From: Chiridota heheva
Lineage: Eukaryota > Echinodermata > Holothuroidea > Apodida > Chiridotidae
DNA length: 64,000 nt
Assembly: GCA_020152595.1 (NCBI GenBank)
Contig: JAIGNY010004494.1
Location: forward strand, 31,001-95,000
Direction: 5' to 3'
Each line of letters opens with the position of its first letter. The stretch's first letter is position 1. The notes under the pieces were generated by a model that ran no database searches, was not told the DNA's origin, and saw nothing but the letters and a program-made list of their open reading frames with translations. Position numbers and translations under genes: made by a program. Shown here piece after piece: positions 36,200 to 47,608 of the stretch.

Positions 36200-38144
36200 C
36201 GGGCGCGGACCACACCCTTCCTCCACTTTTCAGCAGATGACCACTTTCAAACGGGCACGAGCCAAATTGAGACACGTCACTTAATGATTTTAAACATAGA
36301 AGAAATACATTGTTTTTAAATGAGTTGGAAACACGCAACAAAACGATACAAATCTCTACACTATAGGCAATTATGTGATATCATAATGTGAATTATTCTC
36401 TCCACTTCTGATGTATATTCATTGAACTTAAATCCTGTGCCACAAAAGATTGAAGGAGAAAGGCAGGCAAAGATATCCCCCCGCCCCCACTGCATCATCA
36501 TCATGACTGGGATAGACGTTTATCAATTGCGTTCGTTAACATCTCTGCTTTTATTTAATATGAATGTTATCCTTTATTGTGTAAACCTTCCAGATTCACT
36601 TATGAAATCTTTAACTTAAAAGTAACTAAACAGGAATTGATATAGTGCTACCTATATGTTATTACTGATATCACAACTTAAACTTTATTTGCATAAGCGA
36701 TATTATGCCTATCTCAATATCTAGTTGCAATAAATGTCGTGATAGTATATCCTTTGCGCTATAATTTCATATTCTAATCGAAATATGTTTAAGCACGGCA
36801 TATCTCGCGATGAAACTTATTTTTGAAACTGAAGTTTGAAACATACCTGAGAAAGATGTTTATTTCGAAGCGAAGATTCAGTGGTATTACGCAAGAATCT
36901 GAAACTGTTCCAAAATAACTGTCCTCAAAAAATATGATCGAGAAACTTAACGAAAGAAAAATCACTACTTGCTCCGCTCGAAGTCAACTTGTTAACTTCA
37001 AATAATTTACCTCTAAATATGCTGTTTAAAACTGAAACATTTTATCTGCCAAAATCCAGGCACCATTAACTGCCTGGTTTATTTAATGACGAGTTAAAGT
37101 TTACTGCGAAAGATAAGGGAATTTCCCTTACGTTGAATTTGAAAGCGCTATGCAGACTGAATTCTATTGGTTTGATTTTGACAAGTGATCCGCCCACTAT
37201 GAATATTGATTAGGTCGTGTTTTATGTGGCGCTATAATAAATTGTACTTGTATATTGGCACGAATTTGGCGGTCAGATATTAACGTGTTTAGCAGTTGAT
37301 AACAATAAGAACTATGAAGACTCACTTTATATTGAAACTTTTCTATTTGTAAACGTTCGATGAAGGGTGACAAGTGTTAAATGAGATAAGGAGTTATTTT
37401 CGTTAAATGAGTAATAGTAAACACCAAAAATATATAATTTTTTGTCGGGGAAATTAAGAGAAAAAGCCCGAAGTTTGTAATCTGGTCGCTCTGTGTAGCC
37501 TATAATGAGGTCGTTTTAAAAAGGCTACCTGACGTTTGAGGTAAAGGTAATTTTGTTTGCTGATAAGAAATATCTCTACGGACAATCATGGTGCTTGTAT
37601 ATTAAAGATTAGACCAAAAAAAAAAGTTGAATTGTTTTTAAAAAATGTTTGATTTTAAATATGAATGTTTTTCGGCACGATAACACACACGCAAGTTCAG
37701 TTAGTGTGTAATCCCTGTTTATGGACATGTAACAGTTTTTATATTAAACGAGTGTTCAAATATGAGATGATCAGTTTTTTTTTTTTTTTTTTTAAATAGG
37801 ACGTTTAGTTTTTGAGTTACGGCTGATCAAAATTGGATTTTGTTTTTAATTCATGCAAAATTTGTAATGTAAATTTTGGTATCAACTGTATTTTTTATTT
37901 TGGAACAACTTTCTAATACACATGTACTTCGGAAAAATGTCTTAGCCTTTTACAATCTTAGAAAACCCTTTTTTGCCGCTCATATAAACGACTTAACTTC
38001 CTATCCAATTTCTATGGTTAAAATTCTGTGACGTTGCAAGTTGAATGGCAGTGATATCACTCAGTGATCTCCGTACGTACGTAGCCTGTACACATACAAT
38101 GTGCTCTGTTCGAGTCCAGTTGCAGGCCTAAACTTTCAGCTTTC
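36200..38144. other. No recognised gene
   Basis: CACTTTCAAACGGGCACG (36241) is a dispersed word also found near 25465. AT-rich with T runs (37772-37793). Nothing coding was identified. Confidence 0.4.
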
Positions 38145-38620
38145 TTTAAAGATAATAATAATAATAATAGTAATTATTTTATATAGCGCTCTTTCTATAC
38201 AAGTTTATTCAAGAGCGCTTTACAAACATCAGAGCTTTAGCATAGGAGAGAAGTGCCCATACAGCGCATCATCCATCCATTAGCTCAGGCCGGCAGGCCG
38301 GCGGGGAAGTGAATGAACATCGCGTTTTAACGCTTCTCTTCTCGAATAGTGTTCAGAGAATCAGGTAGGGTGTGATTGTCCTACCACCGGGACAGACGGC
38401 CTAACGTCCCCTCTGAAGGACGTCGAGCGCCATCCAACCATTGCCACTTCTCTCAACAGCTGGGGAGCAGGAGCTGCAAACGGACGTACTTCCGCTTTGA
38501 TGATCGGCGTATCTGTCTGCATAGCTGTGGAAAAACGGGTTAGACCTGTCCTTAATTTGAACCCGGTACCTCCAGAATCTCAGTCGTGTGCTCTACCAAC
38601 TGAGCTGCCTGAGTTATAGA
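38145..38620 (-). mobile_element. Full-length tRNA-derived SINE (family S2)
   Basis: On the minus strand the head is CAGCTCAGTTGGTAGAGCAC (A box, ~38610) with GTACCGGGTTCAAATTAAGG (B box, ~38565). A ~320-bp body follows, then the 3' domain AAAGCGCTCTTGAATAAACT, AGAAAGAGCGCTATATAAAA and an (ATT)n tail at ~38150. SINE tails of this AGCGC type are common in marine invertebrates and fish and are normally mobilised by a partner LINE (family knowledge). It looks nearly intact apart from the head's pairing. Not a functional tRNA. Confidence 0.9.
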
Positions 38621-38704
38621 GAGAATTGTATGAATCGGTGCACGTATCGAATGAGACTGAGACAGAGGCATTAATTATTTTCCAAAATGTATTTTGAAGT
38701 TATT

Positions 38705-39160
38705 TTAATAAAGGAATATTCCCATGGAATTTCTTTTTTCAAATATGATAGAAATTTTTTTGTAGAAACAAAGTGGTGAAAAAAAAATATGTTAATATCT
38801 TATTCCGTTTAGAAGTTGGAACAATTTAAAGAGTATAAATTGTTTCTTAAAAACACCTCATACAGTATCTGTCCTTCAACTTAGTGATGTCATCAAGGCA
38901 ATTCCAGCACAGTTCTTAAATATTTCTTGTATATTTAATCACACTTTTATCGAACAGCATTTCTGGTTCATTATAGAGATAGGGTGGAATATATGATTTT
39001 ATAAAAAACATTTTTTTTTTCTTGGTGTACATAAGATTTTCAATGAAAAAAAAAAAAAATCCAAATCATTTTTAAAGAAATACAAAAGACGTTTTGTTGA
39101 AATTGTCTCTATGACATCACAGATGTTGCCAATCAGTCACTTCTGTGGTGTTGTGAAGAC
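38705..39160 (+). mobile_element. TTAA-AGG MITE family iii, left half (copy with 34584)
   Basis: AAAGGAATATTCCCATGG start, then the same ordered words as 34584-35000 ending AAAGACGTTTTGTTGAAATT, and onward TCTCTATGACATCACAG. The far terminus was not found. Confidence 0.75.
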
Positions 39161-39224
39161 GTTTGCGATGGGTTTGTTGTGATACCGACGTATATCGCAT
39201 GGAACTTCGCGTTCAGCCGCTGTA

Positions 39225-39690
39225 AAGGTCCCCACCCAGTAAATTTGCCCCCGGCCCTTATTTCCTAGGAAATTTGGGCCCCCAGACAATTAAGCCATAG
39301 ACCTGCAGTAAATTTGGTCCTCGTTCATAGTAAAAACGGTCCGCTAGGAAATTTGGGCCCAGGCCCTTCTTTCCTATGAAATTTAGAGACAACAACTTTT
39401 CCCCTTTTTGCAAGAAAAAACCCTTCTTTCCCTTCACTCTCAATCTCACTGCCGTTCTGCGTAAAGCAGGCCTTTTTTTTGTTTTCTTTAGTGTACTAGC
39501 TTATCACTGATCACTTCTTAGCTCATTACTTCAGTACACAAAATTAATTGAAGGAAGCGTACACACACATCAGTAAATTACCTAGTAAAATCAGTCCGGA
39601 GGGGACCAAATTCACTAGACATTCCTTAGGAAATAAGGTCCGGGGGGCCCAAATTTGCGGGGTGCAAAATTTGCTATTACACCGGATCAG
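39225..39690. mobile_element. Inverted-repeat element with 'GGAAATTTGGGCCC' motifs
   Basis: AGTAAATTTGCCCCCGG, TTATTTCCTAGGAAATTTGG and CTAGGAAATTTGGGCCCAGG (39235-39362) are mirrored at 39600-39675 by CCTTAGGAAATAAGGTCCGG and GGGCCCAAATTTGCGGGG. Total span ~450 bp. Probably a MITE. Confidence 0.7.
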
Positions 39691-40759
39691 AGTAACTAAC
39701 TTTCCCGGGTAGTATCTCGAACATTTATGATTAGATTGCATCTCCAGGTATACTATGGGTCTCCGTCAAGTTCTCAAAAGGAATCTTCTGTATCTGAGGT
39801 ATCAGGTGATGCAAATTCCGAACTTTTAGCTGACGACATTTTAGGTCTCTAATTACTTTGCACGCGTTTACAGTTTTGCCGAACGAACGAAACTCTTATA
39901 GTTTACCGACTGGGCTCCACAGCTGGAGGTGCAGGCCAAAGTCAAAAACAAAACGATACAAGCACCAACGAACGAGGAACGAGCACGGACAAGGTGTGGG
40001 GGGGGGGGCGGGGGGCAAAGGCCACACGAAAAACAAACCCGACAACAGTCAGGGGACACACAAGCAAAAACGTGAACACAAAGGAGTCGTTTCAGAGCCG
40101 CCCCACTCTGGGAAAACTACAAATAGTAACTACAAGTAAACGCCATACCAAAAATTCCTAGGGTGGAAAAAAAAAAAAAACACCAACTACAAAAATATAC
40201 TAGAAAAAAGGACTAGGCCAAAGAAATAGCTAAATAAGATTTGCCGAAAACGGGCCTTTTACTTTAAGCTGAATGATATTCGAGAGGATCAACTGTTCTT
40301 CATTAATACAAGATTTAATAAAATTCTGCCGAGTTCTGCCGAGGGTCATGGGATCTACAACTTGCAACGTCACACATTTAATCAATTTGCGGACGCCACA
40401 GAAAGTGGTTATTTAGAGCTTCAAATGAACACGATTTTCACACTTTTTAAATTATTATTTTGGAGTGAGTGTCAAACAACAGTTTAAAGCAAACTTACTT
40501 ATACATGTCACCAGTCCTTTAAAACTGACATCTTATGGAGAAAGGCACTGGTGATAGACAGATGTAAGAGATTTTAGTTGGAGGGCCAAACATGATTGGG
40601 GTGGGCAAAAAATGAAGATTATTAATTCAGGCACATTTGTATTAAAAAGAAATGATTAACAAATCTTTGGGGACCATTGCACCCCCTCTCCCCCTGGCGA
40701 GCCGCCCAAGCTGGTGATAAAGGCTGCACCGTGGAAACTGAATAACCCTATCGGTACCA
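39691..40759. other. No recognised gene
   Basis: G tract at 39998-40016, A tract at 40168-40180. Short open frames have no motif. Confidence 0.4.
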
Positions 40760-41472
40760 GGGGAAACAGTGGCGTATTCAATAAAGGCAGGGGAGAGAAA
40801 GGATCACCTCTCATACTCAGGGGAGCGAGATACCTAAAATTTCCCGGTCACAAACGTAAAGCACTTTAATAGGTCTAGCTGCTCTTCAGGAAATACTTAA
40901 TATTGTTTTCGGGAAAATTCCTTCAATTTGCGGGACACATTACGATGGCATAAAGTTAAGTTCATGCAGTTTTACCAAACCTTACTTCAATTCTAAATTT
41001 TGTTAATTTCATGTTTATAATTCCCAGATGTTACCTAAACATTACAGGGAAGAAAGCATGAATGTGCTATCAAGTGGGGGAAGTTTGCCGCCCCCCCCCC
41101 TCCTTCCCTCCTCTACCCGCTTCTATACGCCTCCGAGAGAGGGACAGCGAAGACTTCATTTTTTAGGGGGCATAATGATATTCGTTCCCCCAACATAATT
41201 ATTGGGGGATATGTCCCTCGTCCACCCCACGATCGTCGCCTATTGGTACATAAGGCCTACCTTTGCTCCACGAAGTAGGGGTAGTTCTTTCACAACCTTA
41301 TATATTTTTAAAAGATTCTTCCGAAAAGTTAAATATTACCCCCTCTACCCCCTTCTTCCCTCCTTTACGGAAATATGTACTTGCTATACGAACGAACGGC
41401 ATAGTCTATATTGCACGGGTTCTGAATTATTTTTTCCAATGGCCATCATTTCACAACAGCCTCAGGCTGCGG
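40760..41472. other. Spacer with hAT-like ends and a C tract
   Basis: ACAGTGGCGTATTCAATAAAG (40768) resembles a hAT terminus. 40850-40940 has a weak AAATTTCC/TTTTCGGG block. A C tract lies at 41091-41101. Confidence 0.45.
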
Positions 41473-41720
41473 GCCAATCGCATGGCAAAACCAGCGTCAC
41501 GTGACAAACAAAAGCCCCCTCAAAACAAACCCTGAATACAAACAAGCTGAGAGCACGCGCGTGATAAGAAGGATGTACGCCAGATGGCGCCTTCTTTTGA
41601 CAAGTCCAGTGACGTCACAAGAGATTTTCGTTTGGAGGGCGCAGCAATTCAGGGAGGATAATGGGGGAGGAGGGGCACTATAAAAGCGGCGCCCATTGGT
41701 GGAACGCGAAGCGTGTGCGT
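41473..41720 (+). promoter_or_regulatory. Promoter-like block: CCAAT, E-box, CRE, TATA
   Basis: In order: GCCAAT (41473-41478), CACGTG (41498-41503), a YY1-like CAGATGGCGC (41581-41590), a consensus CRE TGACGTCA (41610-41617), TATAAAAG (41679-41686) and ATTGG just downstream. CRE-to-TATA spacing is ~62 bp, compatible with a real RNA polymerase II core promoter, and local CpG is higher than the surroundings. No downstream coding exon could be identified, and the adjoining 41745-41835 is a dispersed repeat. It may be a transposon promoter or chance. Confidence 0.4.
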
Positions 41721-41744
41721 GCCGGCATGGGGTCCATTGGTCCC

Positions 41745-41835
41745 ATTTAAGGGCCCTTGGTAGGATCCAGGGAAGAAGCCCTGGTAGGTCTAGGTGGAAA
41801 GCTTCTGGAAGCTCTGCAGATTTCTTGTTTTTGAT
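41745..41835 (+). repeat. Dispersed 'GGGCCCTTGG...GGAAGCTCTG' repeat, copy 1
   Basis: GGGCCCTTGGTAGGATCCAGG, GAAGCCCTGG and GGAAGCTCTGCAGATTT match 49850-49935 in order; 13745 and 62215 carry related words. Likely one end of a hAT-type element. Confidence 0.6.
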
Positions 41836-42108
41836 GCCCCAAAATGGCTTAAAATCAAACACTTAGATTCCAAAATTAAATTGAAGACAGGAAGAAATTG
41901 TTTGCCTCCCCTTAGCGACGCCAGTGGACAAGCCGCGATTCTGCCCAATTTATATCGGCACTGAAGATAGCAATTTATTTGATAAGCTGATATCTTTTAG
42001 TGCGCTGATCTGCCTAGGAAAAACACAGAGTAAACGAGTATTTTGCGATTTTTACCGATCTCTTTCGGATTGATCGGTAATAATATTTTTTCTCCAATAT
42101 ACGACTAG

Positions 42109-42175
42109 TGTTCGCGGGCTAGATTGGATTGTCTGGTGGGCCAGATTTGGCCCGCGGGCCGCCTATTAAGAATTG
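42109..42175. mobile_element. hAT-like terminal fragment
   Basis: GGTGGGCCAGATTTGGCCCG and CGGGCCGCCTATTAAGAA resemble the conserved subterminal part of hAT (Charlie-like) transposons. I rely on memory of that motif. No partner end was found. Confidence 0.45.
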
Positions 42176-43559
42176 TCGCTCTATTGTGTATACCGGTACG
42201 GCTAGATAATAAATGCGCTAACGAGCGTCTGTCATTATCATATTCGTATCTGCGACTGACAGCAACGATTCATGCAGAAATTAGAACCGTAATTCTTATA
42301 GACGAAGTGGGGTCAGCGGTGGCGTCGGGATTTGTTCGGCGGGGGTCTAGTTTCCCTGACGGGGGTAAAATATGTTTACATATTAACATTATTTACATTT
42401 AAAAAACGTTCCTATCACTCCGTGGCAGATTAATGATTCCCCGACGAGGAGCTAGAGGTCCCCTACGGGAGGGCAGACTGCGGCGGAATCCTCCGACACT
42501 TGTAATGTTTTTAATTGAAATACATGTATAGCCTATAAAGCTGAGAATTTTAGGGCACAAAGACGGCGAGCAATGACATGTTTTTACGAGCTCCAACATC
42601 CTATACGAACACTACAAATTTCACCAAAGAGCACATGGCAGTTTTTAGTTTACTTCATTTAGGCTGAATTAGTATAGGCCTATAGTTTAAAATAAAAGAA
42701 ATATATAGTCACATTTTATATTGTTGATTCATTATTCAAATAAATTCAAACAAACAAGGAGAAATGGACAGACATTACTCACAAGATGTGTTTAAAAGAT
42801 TTTATGGTTCATTGATTCATTTTTTTAATTTTCGCTCAAGATCATTTATGTTTAAATCTGAGCAATATTTTGACTATATAGACAAACTATATAGTATAAT
42901 GATGTTAAAAATGAAACTCTCTCAACAATTTAGTTAGTGGCATAACTACACGGGAGCATATGGGATCAGGATACCCGTTTCATACAGAGAATAGGTTACC
43001 AAGGTACTTTTTGGAGGCACTTGGGAACGTGCCTCCTCCCCCTCCCGCCCCTGCACACTTTTTTGACAAAAGCGCCCTTTTAAAATGAAAAGTGCCCATC
43101 AATTACTGTCCCAATAGTAGGAAAGGCTTGTGGCTTTTGTCAGTCCTATGTACGAAAGGAATGTGTCCCCATTGAAGAGCGCCCTTTGTTAAAAATGAAG
43201 TGCCCCTTTTACATTACTTTTTAGTTTTATGCTCATTCTATCTACAAATTGGGGTGGGGATTTATAACTTGAAAGTGCCCCCTAAAAGTGCACCCCCCCC
43301 CCCCTCCACACACACACACATACTTTTTGCATTGTTCCTACACCCTTGCTATATACACATCAAACTAATGCAAAATATGTTAATCAATGCAAAATATATG
43401 ATCAGGAACAGCAATGACGACAAAATATTGTTGACGGGGAAGGTTGCGCCAGCGCCACTTAGGTAGGCTTCGCAACTTAAATGGTCATCATATTTCAACG
43501 TCTTTAAAACAAATCAAAGCTCACACGTTTTTGTTACGGGTGTAACTGGAGCAAACAAA
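42176..43559. other. No recognised gene
   Basis: A C tract plus (CA)n at 43293-43320 and GCGCCCTTTT/AAAAATGAA.TGCCC words at 43072-43210 recall 24820-24870. Nothing coding. Confidence 0.4.
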
Positions 43560-44222
43560 TTCAATTGGAAAAGACCCAGTGCGATGCGTTGAACGGAAAG
43601 ACAATGCGATGTACAAAAGTGCGATGCGATGAGCAACATTGCGATGCGATGGACAAAAGTGCGATTGAGTAAAGTGCGATGCGATGGTCTGAAGTCCGAT
43701 GCGATGGTCTGAAGTCCGATGCGATCGATGCGATTAATTAATGCCCGATGCGATGGTCTGAAGTCCGATGCGATGGTCTGAAGTCCGATGCGATGGTCTG
43801 AAGTCCGATGCGATGGTCTGAAGTCCGATGCGATGGTCTGAAGTCCGATGCGATGGTCTGAAGTCCGATGCGATGGTCTGAAGTCCGATGCGATGGTCTG
43901 AAGTCCGATGCAGTAAATGCGATGGTCTGAAGTCCGATGCGATGGTTTTTATCTGAAGTATGCGATAGTCCGTTCGATGGTATTAAAAATGGTCTGAAGT
44001 CCGATGCGATGGTCGAGTCCGATGCGATTAAGATGCGATGATCACGAGTCCGATGCGATTCTGAAGTCCGATGCGATGGTCTGAATAAGAGTTGCGATGG
44101 TCTGAGGTCCCGATGGTCTGAAGTCCGATGCGATGGTCTGAAGTCCCAGAAAAAAGAAGAAAAAACAGTCCGATGCGATGGTCTGAAGTCCGATGCGATG
44201 GTCTGAAGTCCGATGCGATGGC
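43560..44222 (-). repeat. 20-bp minisatellite (GATGCGATGGTCTGAAGTCC)
   Basis: A near-perfect core at ~43735-43910 of about nine units is flanked by diverged units on both sides: GTGCGATGCGATG-type without GGTCTGAAG at the left, and irregular, interrupted units at the right to 44220. Purity is highest in the middle, the normal signature of a recently homogenised core. The 187-residue minus-strand frame (SHRTSDHRIGLQTIASD) is an artefact, since 20 nt cycles the frames. Confidence 0.95.
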
Positions 44223-45170
44223 AACAGAAAATTGATATTGGTTCATTGTATTTCATTTCAATTAACGTAATGTAAATGCAAAAATCAATGAAACACTGCA
44301 ATTTTCTTGCAACAGAAAATTAATTGGTTTTGTATTTCTCAATGTCAAGGCCTGAAGCTATACTATAGCTTACTTAGCTTGTACCTAAATCAATCAATCC
44401 ACAGCGATAGAAACGGTTGATATTCTTATTCTAATAATCAAATGTTTGCATTTTGCTGTTTTTTTTAAATGACAGGAAACTTTCAAAGAATTTGATACTT
44501 GAACCTGTTTGTAGGTTGACATACTATTGTGATTTCTAGGAACTTTTACAATTGACATTTAACAATAAGGTCAATGACTATTATTACCATTGCGCCATCA
44601 TATATGGTTTTGATTTAATATTTTCATATTGTTCGGTAATAAAACTGTTGTTATTCTTATTTTAGAAACATCATATTTCAATGTGGTAAAAAATATAAAT
44701 TGCATCACACATTGACACACGTATTTGTATAGCAAGTAGGGGAATAAAACTCAATTGGGAGTGCCCCTTCACCTAATCAATAAGCGTCAGTATTATTTTA
44801 AGAGCATGTTTGCCCAATTAATGCATTTTCACAGTAACATTTTTCAATTTTACATGAGTTATAAGGAGGTATATGTGATTTGTGTACGTTGAGGTGGTGG
44901 GGTGCGAACACACCTGTTAGCCCCCCCCCCCCCTTCCTCTCCGTACAGGCCTGAAATGTTCTTGAATTTGATATTAATAATAACAAGATAATGCTTGGTA
45001 TTCTTATTATTCGGCTTCTAGCAGCTGTTACGATATATTACGGTTTGTATTTTGTTGAAAAAAACTTTCAAAGAAATCGATAATCGAAACCTGTTTGTAT
45101 CTTGATATCGTTATTTCGCTCTATATAGCATTCGACGAAAAATAAAACAATCAAATAAGAAGGTCAATGA
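44223..45170. other. Diverged local duplications
   Basis: GCAACAGAAAATTGATATTGG (44221) recurs at 44310. ACTTTCAAAGAATTTGATAC...CCTGTTTGTA (44478-44513) recurs, diverged, at 45064-45098. Poly-C tract at 44921-44933. No gene. Confidence 0.5.
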
Positions 45171-45445
45171 TCAGAGGTGTAGAGAGGTGGGGGCACGACC
45201 TCTTAGAGGTACTTTCCAATTCATAAGCATGTGGTCCCCCCCCCCCTCTCCAGTCTGTAGATATAATTAGTGAGCCCAAAACGACAAAGCAAGGAGGCAT
45301 TTCATTTTGAAAAGGGAAATTTTGTATAATAAAAAAAAAAAATAAGTGTGCGGATATGCCGCCAGTTCTTGCACCTTTGACAGTAATTCGCAGAAGTGGT
45401 ATGGCGCGTGCCCCTGTCTCCATCCGGTTCCTACACCTATGTTAA
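45171..45445. mobile_element. hAT-like MITE, ~275 bp
   Basis: The left end CAGAGGTGTAGAGAGGTGGG and, in reverse complement, the right end ATAGGTGTAGGAACCGGATG are similar terminal inverted repeats, each followed inward by GGGGGCACG or GGGGCACGCG. Matching termini occur at 6561 and 51498. Contains a C tract at 45236-45247. Confidence 0.6.
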
Positions 45446-46029
45446 TGATGATTTTCAAATTGTACCTATATTGTCCTATAGAGCAAAGCATATTCGCCAG
45501 TAAACATGGCATTTTCAGTGTTTCATATAGTCTACCCCTTTCAGGCGGTAACATGTCTGCATGTGTCCAACGGGTGTGTCTTGATAAAATAAAAGTTGAT
45601 AAACATATTATATAGCTTTATATATCATTGGAAAAAGAAAATGCTAATCTTTTGACAATTGTACCTAAATAAAGATATTTTAAGCAAAATCTTATTTTAT
45701 GAAGCTTCAAAGACATTCGTCAGCAGGTCAGTATGCGGAAATAATAAATTAATATTTCGAGGCAATTTTCGTTTCACCTAATAAGACAATCGTCAGTACG
45801 CGGAAAGAGGAACAAATTATTCGAAAAAGTCACCACAGGAAAGTCTGGTAAAATACATTGGAGTCGCTGAGGGGGTGTCGGATTGGGTTGCATTGGGGGA
45901 AGGGGGTATACATTCTCTCTCAAATTTCTTTTAACCCCCAGGTCTGCCAGTTGAAATATTTGTTTGCCTAAAATAGACGTATAATGACGAACTTGATTGA
46001 CTGTAGTGCAAGTAACTTGTAAGTGAGCC
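45446..46029. other. No recognised gene
   Basis: TCGTCAG.A.G.CGGAAA words at 45717 and 45788 form a short direct repeat (TTCGTCAGCAGGTCAGTATG / ATCGTCAGTACGCGG). No other feature. Confidence 0.4.
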
Positions 46030-46475
46030 CAAGGTAGCACGGAACAAATTATTTGCCCCATCTGCCCATTGAAACTATAAAAAAACCCTTCATGTTCTTT
46101 TTGTACCAGAACAGAAAGAGGAATTATCGGGGACTTTCCCGATGTTTTCTGAAAAGCTTTATCTAATGTTTTTTGGATCATGGTACTTTTAACTGGGGCT
46201 CACCTGAGGTTTTGCTCTTTTTGAAGTTGAAGTGAAAAGGTGTTGTGCAATCTCACCTAATGACACAAATTTTGGAATGAGTCCATCTGTTCATGGAAAA
46301 ATAGATCCCCATGAAACTTTTCCTGAAGCTGATCTCGTCAAGATCTGTCCTTTCTCTACTATTCCCAAAAGTTTTAACCTCTACGCTTCCTGTCTCATGA
46401 AATGGGAGATCCCCAACATATTCTATATTAGCCCTTTCTCATGCAGGGCTTCTCATTTTGGGCAAGCGTAGTAGT
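46030..46475 (+). repeat. Dispersed repeat D, copy 2
   Basis: Collinear with 24138-24570 (TTTTTGTACCAGAA, GAAAAGGTGTTG, CCCCATGAAACTTTTCCTGA, GATCTCGTCAAGAT, TCTCATGAAATGGGA). Reading frames are not conserved between the copies. Confidence 0.7.
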
Positions 46476-46989
46476 ACCTAATTATACTGTGCTACCGTAT
46501 ATGTATACTGTATGATCGTATTATAATATAGGTTAGTAGTTACTGACCATTATTCACAGTAGTTACTGAAAATGCGATTCAAATCGACGTAGTTCAATCT
46601 TAGTTAATTTTGATGTATGCTGGAACTTTATGATTTAATGATAGGCTGTTTTAAACTATGAATAAATTGAAATGAATCAGAAGTTACGAGAATATACGAG
46701 AGAATTGCTTTTTCAAACGTTTCAGAGATTTGTTTTGTATCAAGCGCCAACGTTGAAGTTAACATGCATGGTTTGCGCGAACTATGAGTTTTTATAATTT
46801 CTCAATGGACAATTTTTTTTTTTTCGGGGTTAAATATTTTCGAGGTTTCTTTGATGCCTGGAGAACCGAACTACGACAATATATTCTCGTGTACCTATAA
46901 GATAATAAATGGTTTTGACTTTAATTGTGTTCGATAATAAAACTGCTGTTACACTCTTAGAAGAAGAAAAAGGTTCAGAGACGAGATGG
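46476..46989. other. No recognised feature
   Basis: AT-rich, T run at 46811-46823. Nothing supported. Confidence 0.4.
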
Positions 46990-47165
46990 TTCCTCCGTGG
47001 TGTAGTGGTTAGTGCTTTGTCTTCTCACCTACAATCAAATTCGAATCCCGGTGGGTCTGCAACCAGTGAGTTCACAACTGGTTATCAAAGGCCGTGGCCG
47101 TCTTGCTATGATATCCAGCATTGGATGCTGTCGGACGTTAAAGCTTGCTTTGGCTATTATACTAA
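46990..47165 (+). mobile_element. tRNA-derived SINE (family S1), near full length
   Basis: The head CCGTGGTGTAGTGGTTAGTG (A box), CTTCTCACC (anticodon-arm position) and ATTCGAATCCCGGTGGG (B box) resemble tRNA-Glu. The body CTGCAACCAGTGAGTTCACA, TGGTTATCAAAGGCCGTGG and the 3' part GGATGCTGTCGGACGTTAAA match 11770-11938. The mutated T-stem and fused tail exclude a functional tRNA. Confidence 0.9.
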
Positions 47166-47394
47166 ATACGTGACAAGTTGGAACCTTTTTATTCTAAGCA
47201 ACTCTTAGAAATAATCTTTGAAGAACCCGAGAAGGTTCGAAATACGTGACAAGCTAGAAGCTTTTTTCTAAGACTTTATTTTATTTTTGGAAATCATATT
47301 TCAAAGTCTAAACAGGCCAAATAGTATCCACACACGTTTTTGTTATTGGTACAGCAAAGCCCCGGTGTAGTGTATCCTATTGCAGAAGCATCCC

Positions 47395-47575
47395 CAGCCT
47401 CGGCCGAGCGGTGGCGTGGTAATCGAGCGGTTGAATGACACTCAGTGTCAGGAGGTTAGGGTTATGGGAAGGGAAATACACCAGAGGGGCTACGAATACC
47501 TAAAAGTGACAACCCAACAAGTGCCTCCTTACCCCCAGGCATGAACTGGACCCCAGATGGGAAAGGGGGAGAAGA
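47395..47575 (+). mobile_element. Possible decayed tRNA-Ser/Leu-like SINE
   Basis: CTCGGCCGAGCGGTGGCGTG and GGAGGTTAGGGTTATGGG resemble A- and B-box regions of a long-variable-arm tRNA, followed by a ~110-bp body (CACCAGAGGGGCTACGAATA). Only this copy was seen. Confidence 0.4.
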
Positions 47576-47608
47576 CGTAAGCTAAAAGCTATGCTAGTAA
47601 TACTGCCT

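Noticed and set aside
38545..38615. Functional tRNA gene on the minus strand
   Set aside because: Good A and B boxes, but continuous with a SINE body and tail; acceptor pairing is not supported.
43738..44301. 187-residue minus-strand protein (SDHRIGLQTIASDFRPSHRT)
   Set aside because: Produced by the 20-bp minisatellite.
46990..47065. Functional tRNA-Glu gene
   Set aside because: The head is fused to a body and tail shared with 11770 and 25692, and stems are mismatched: a SINE.
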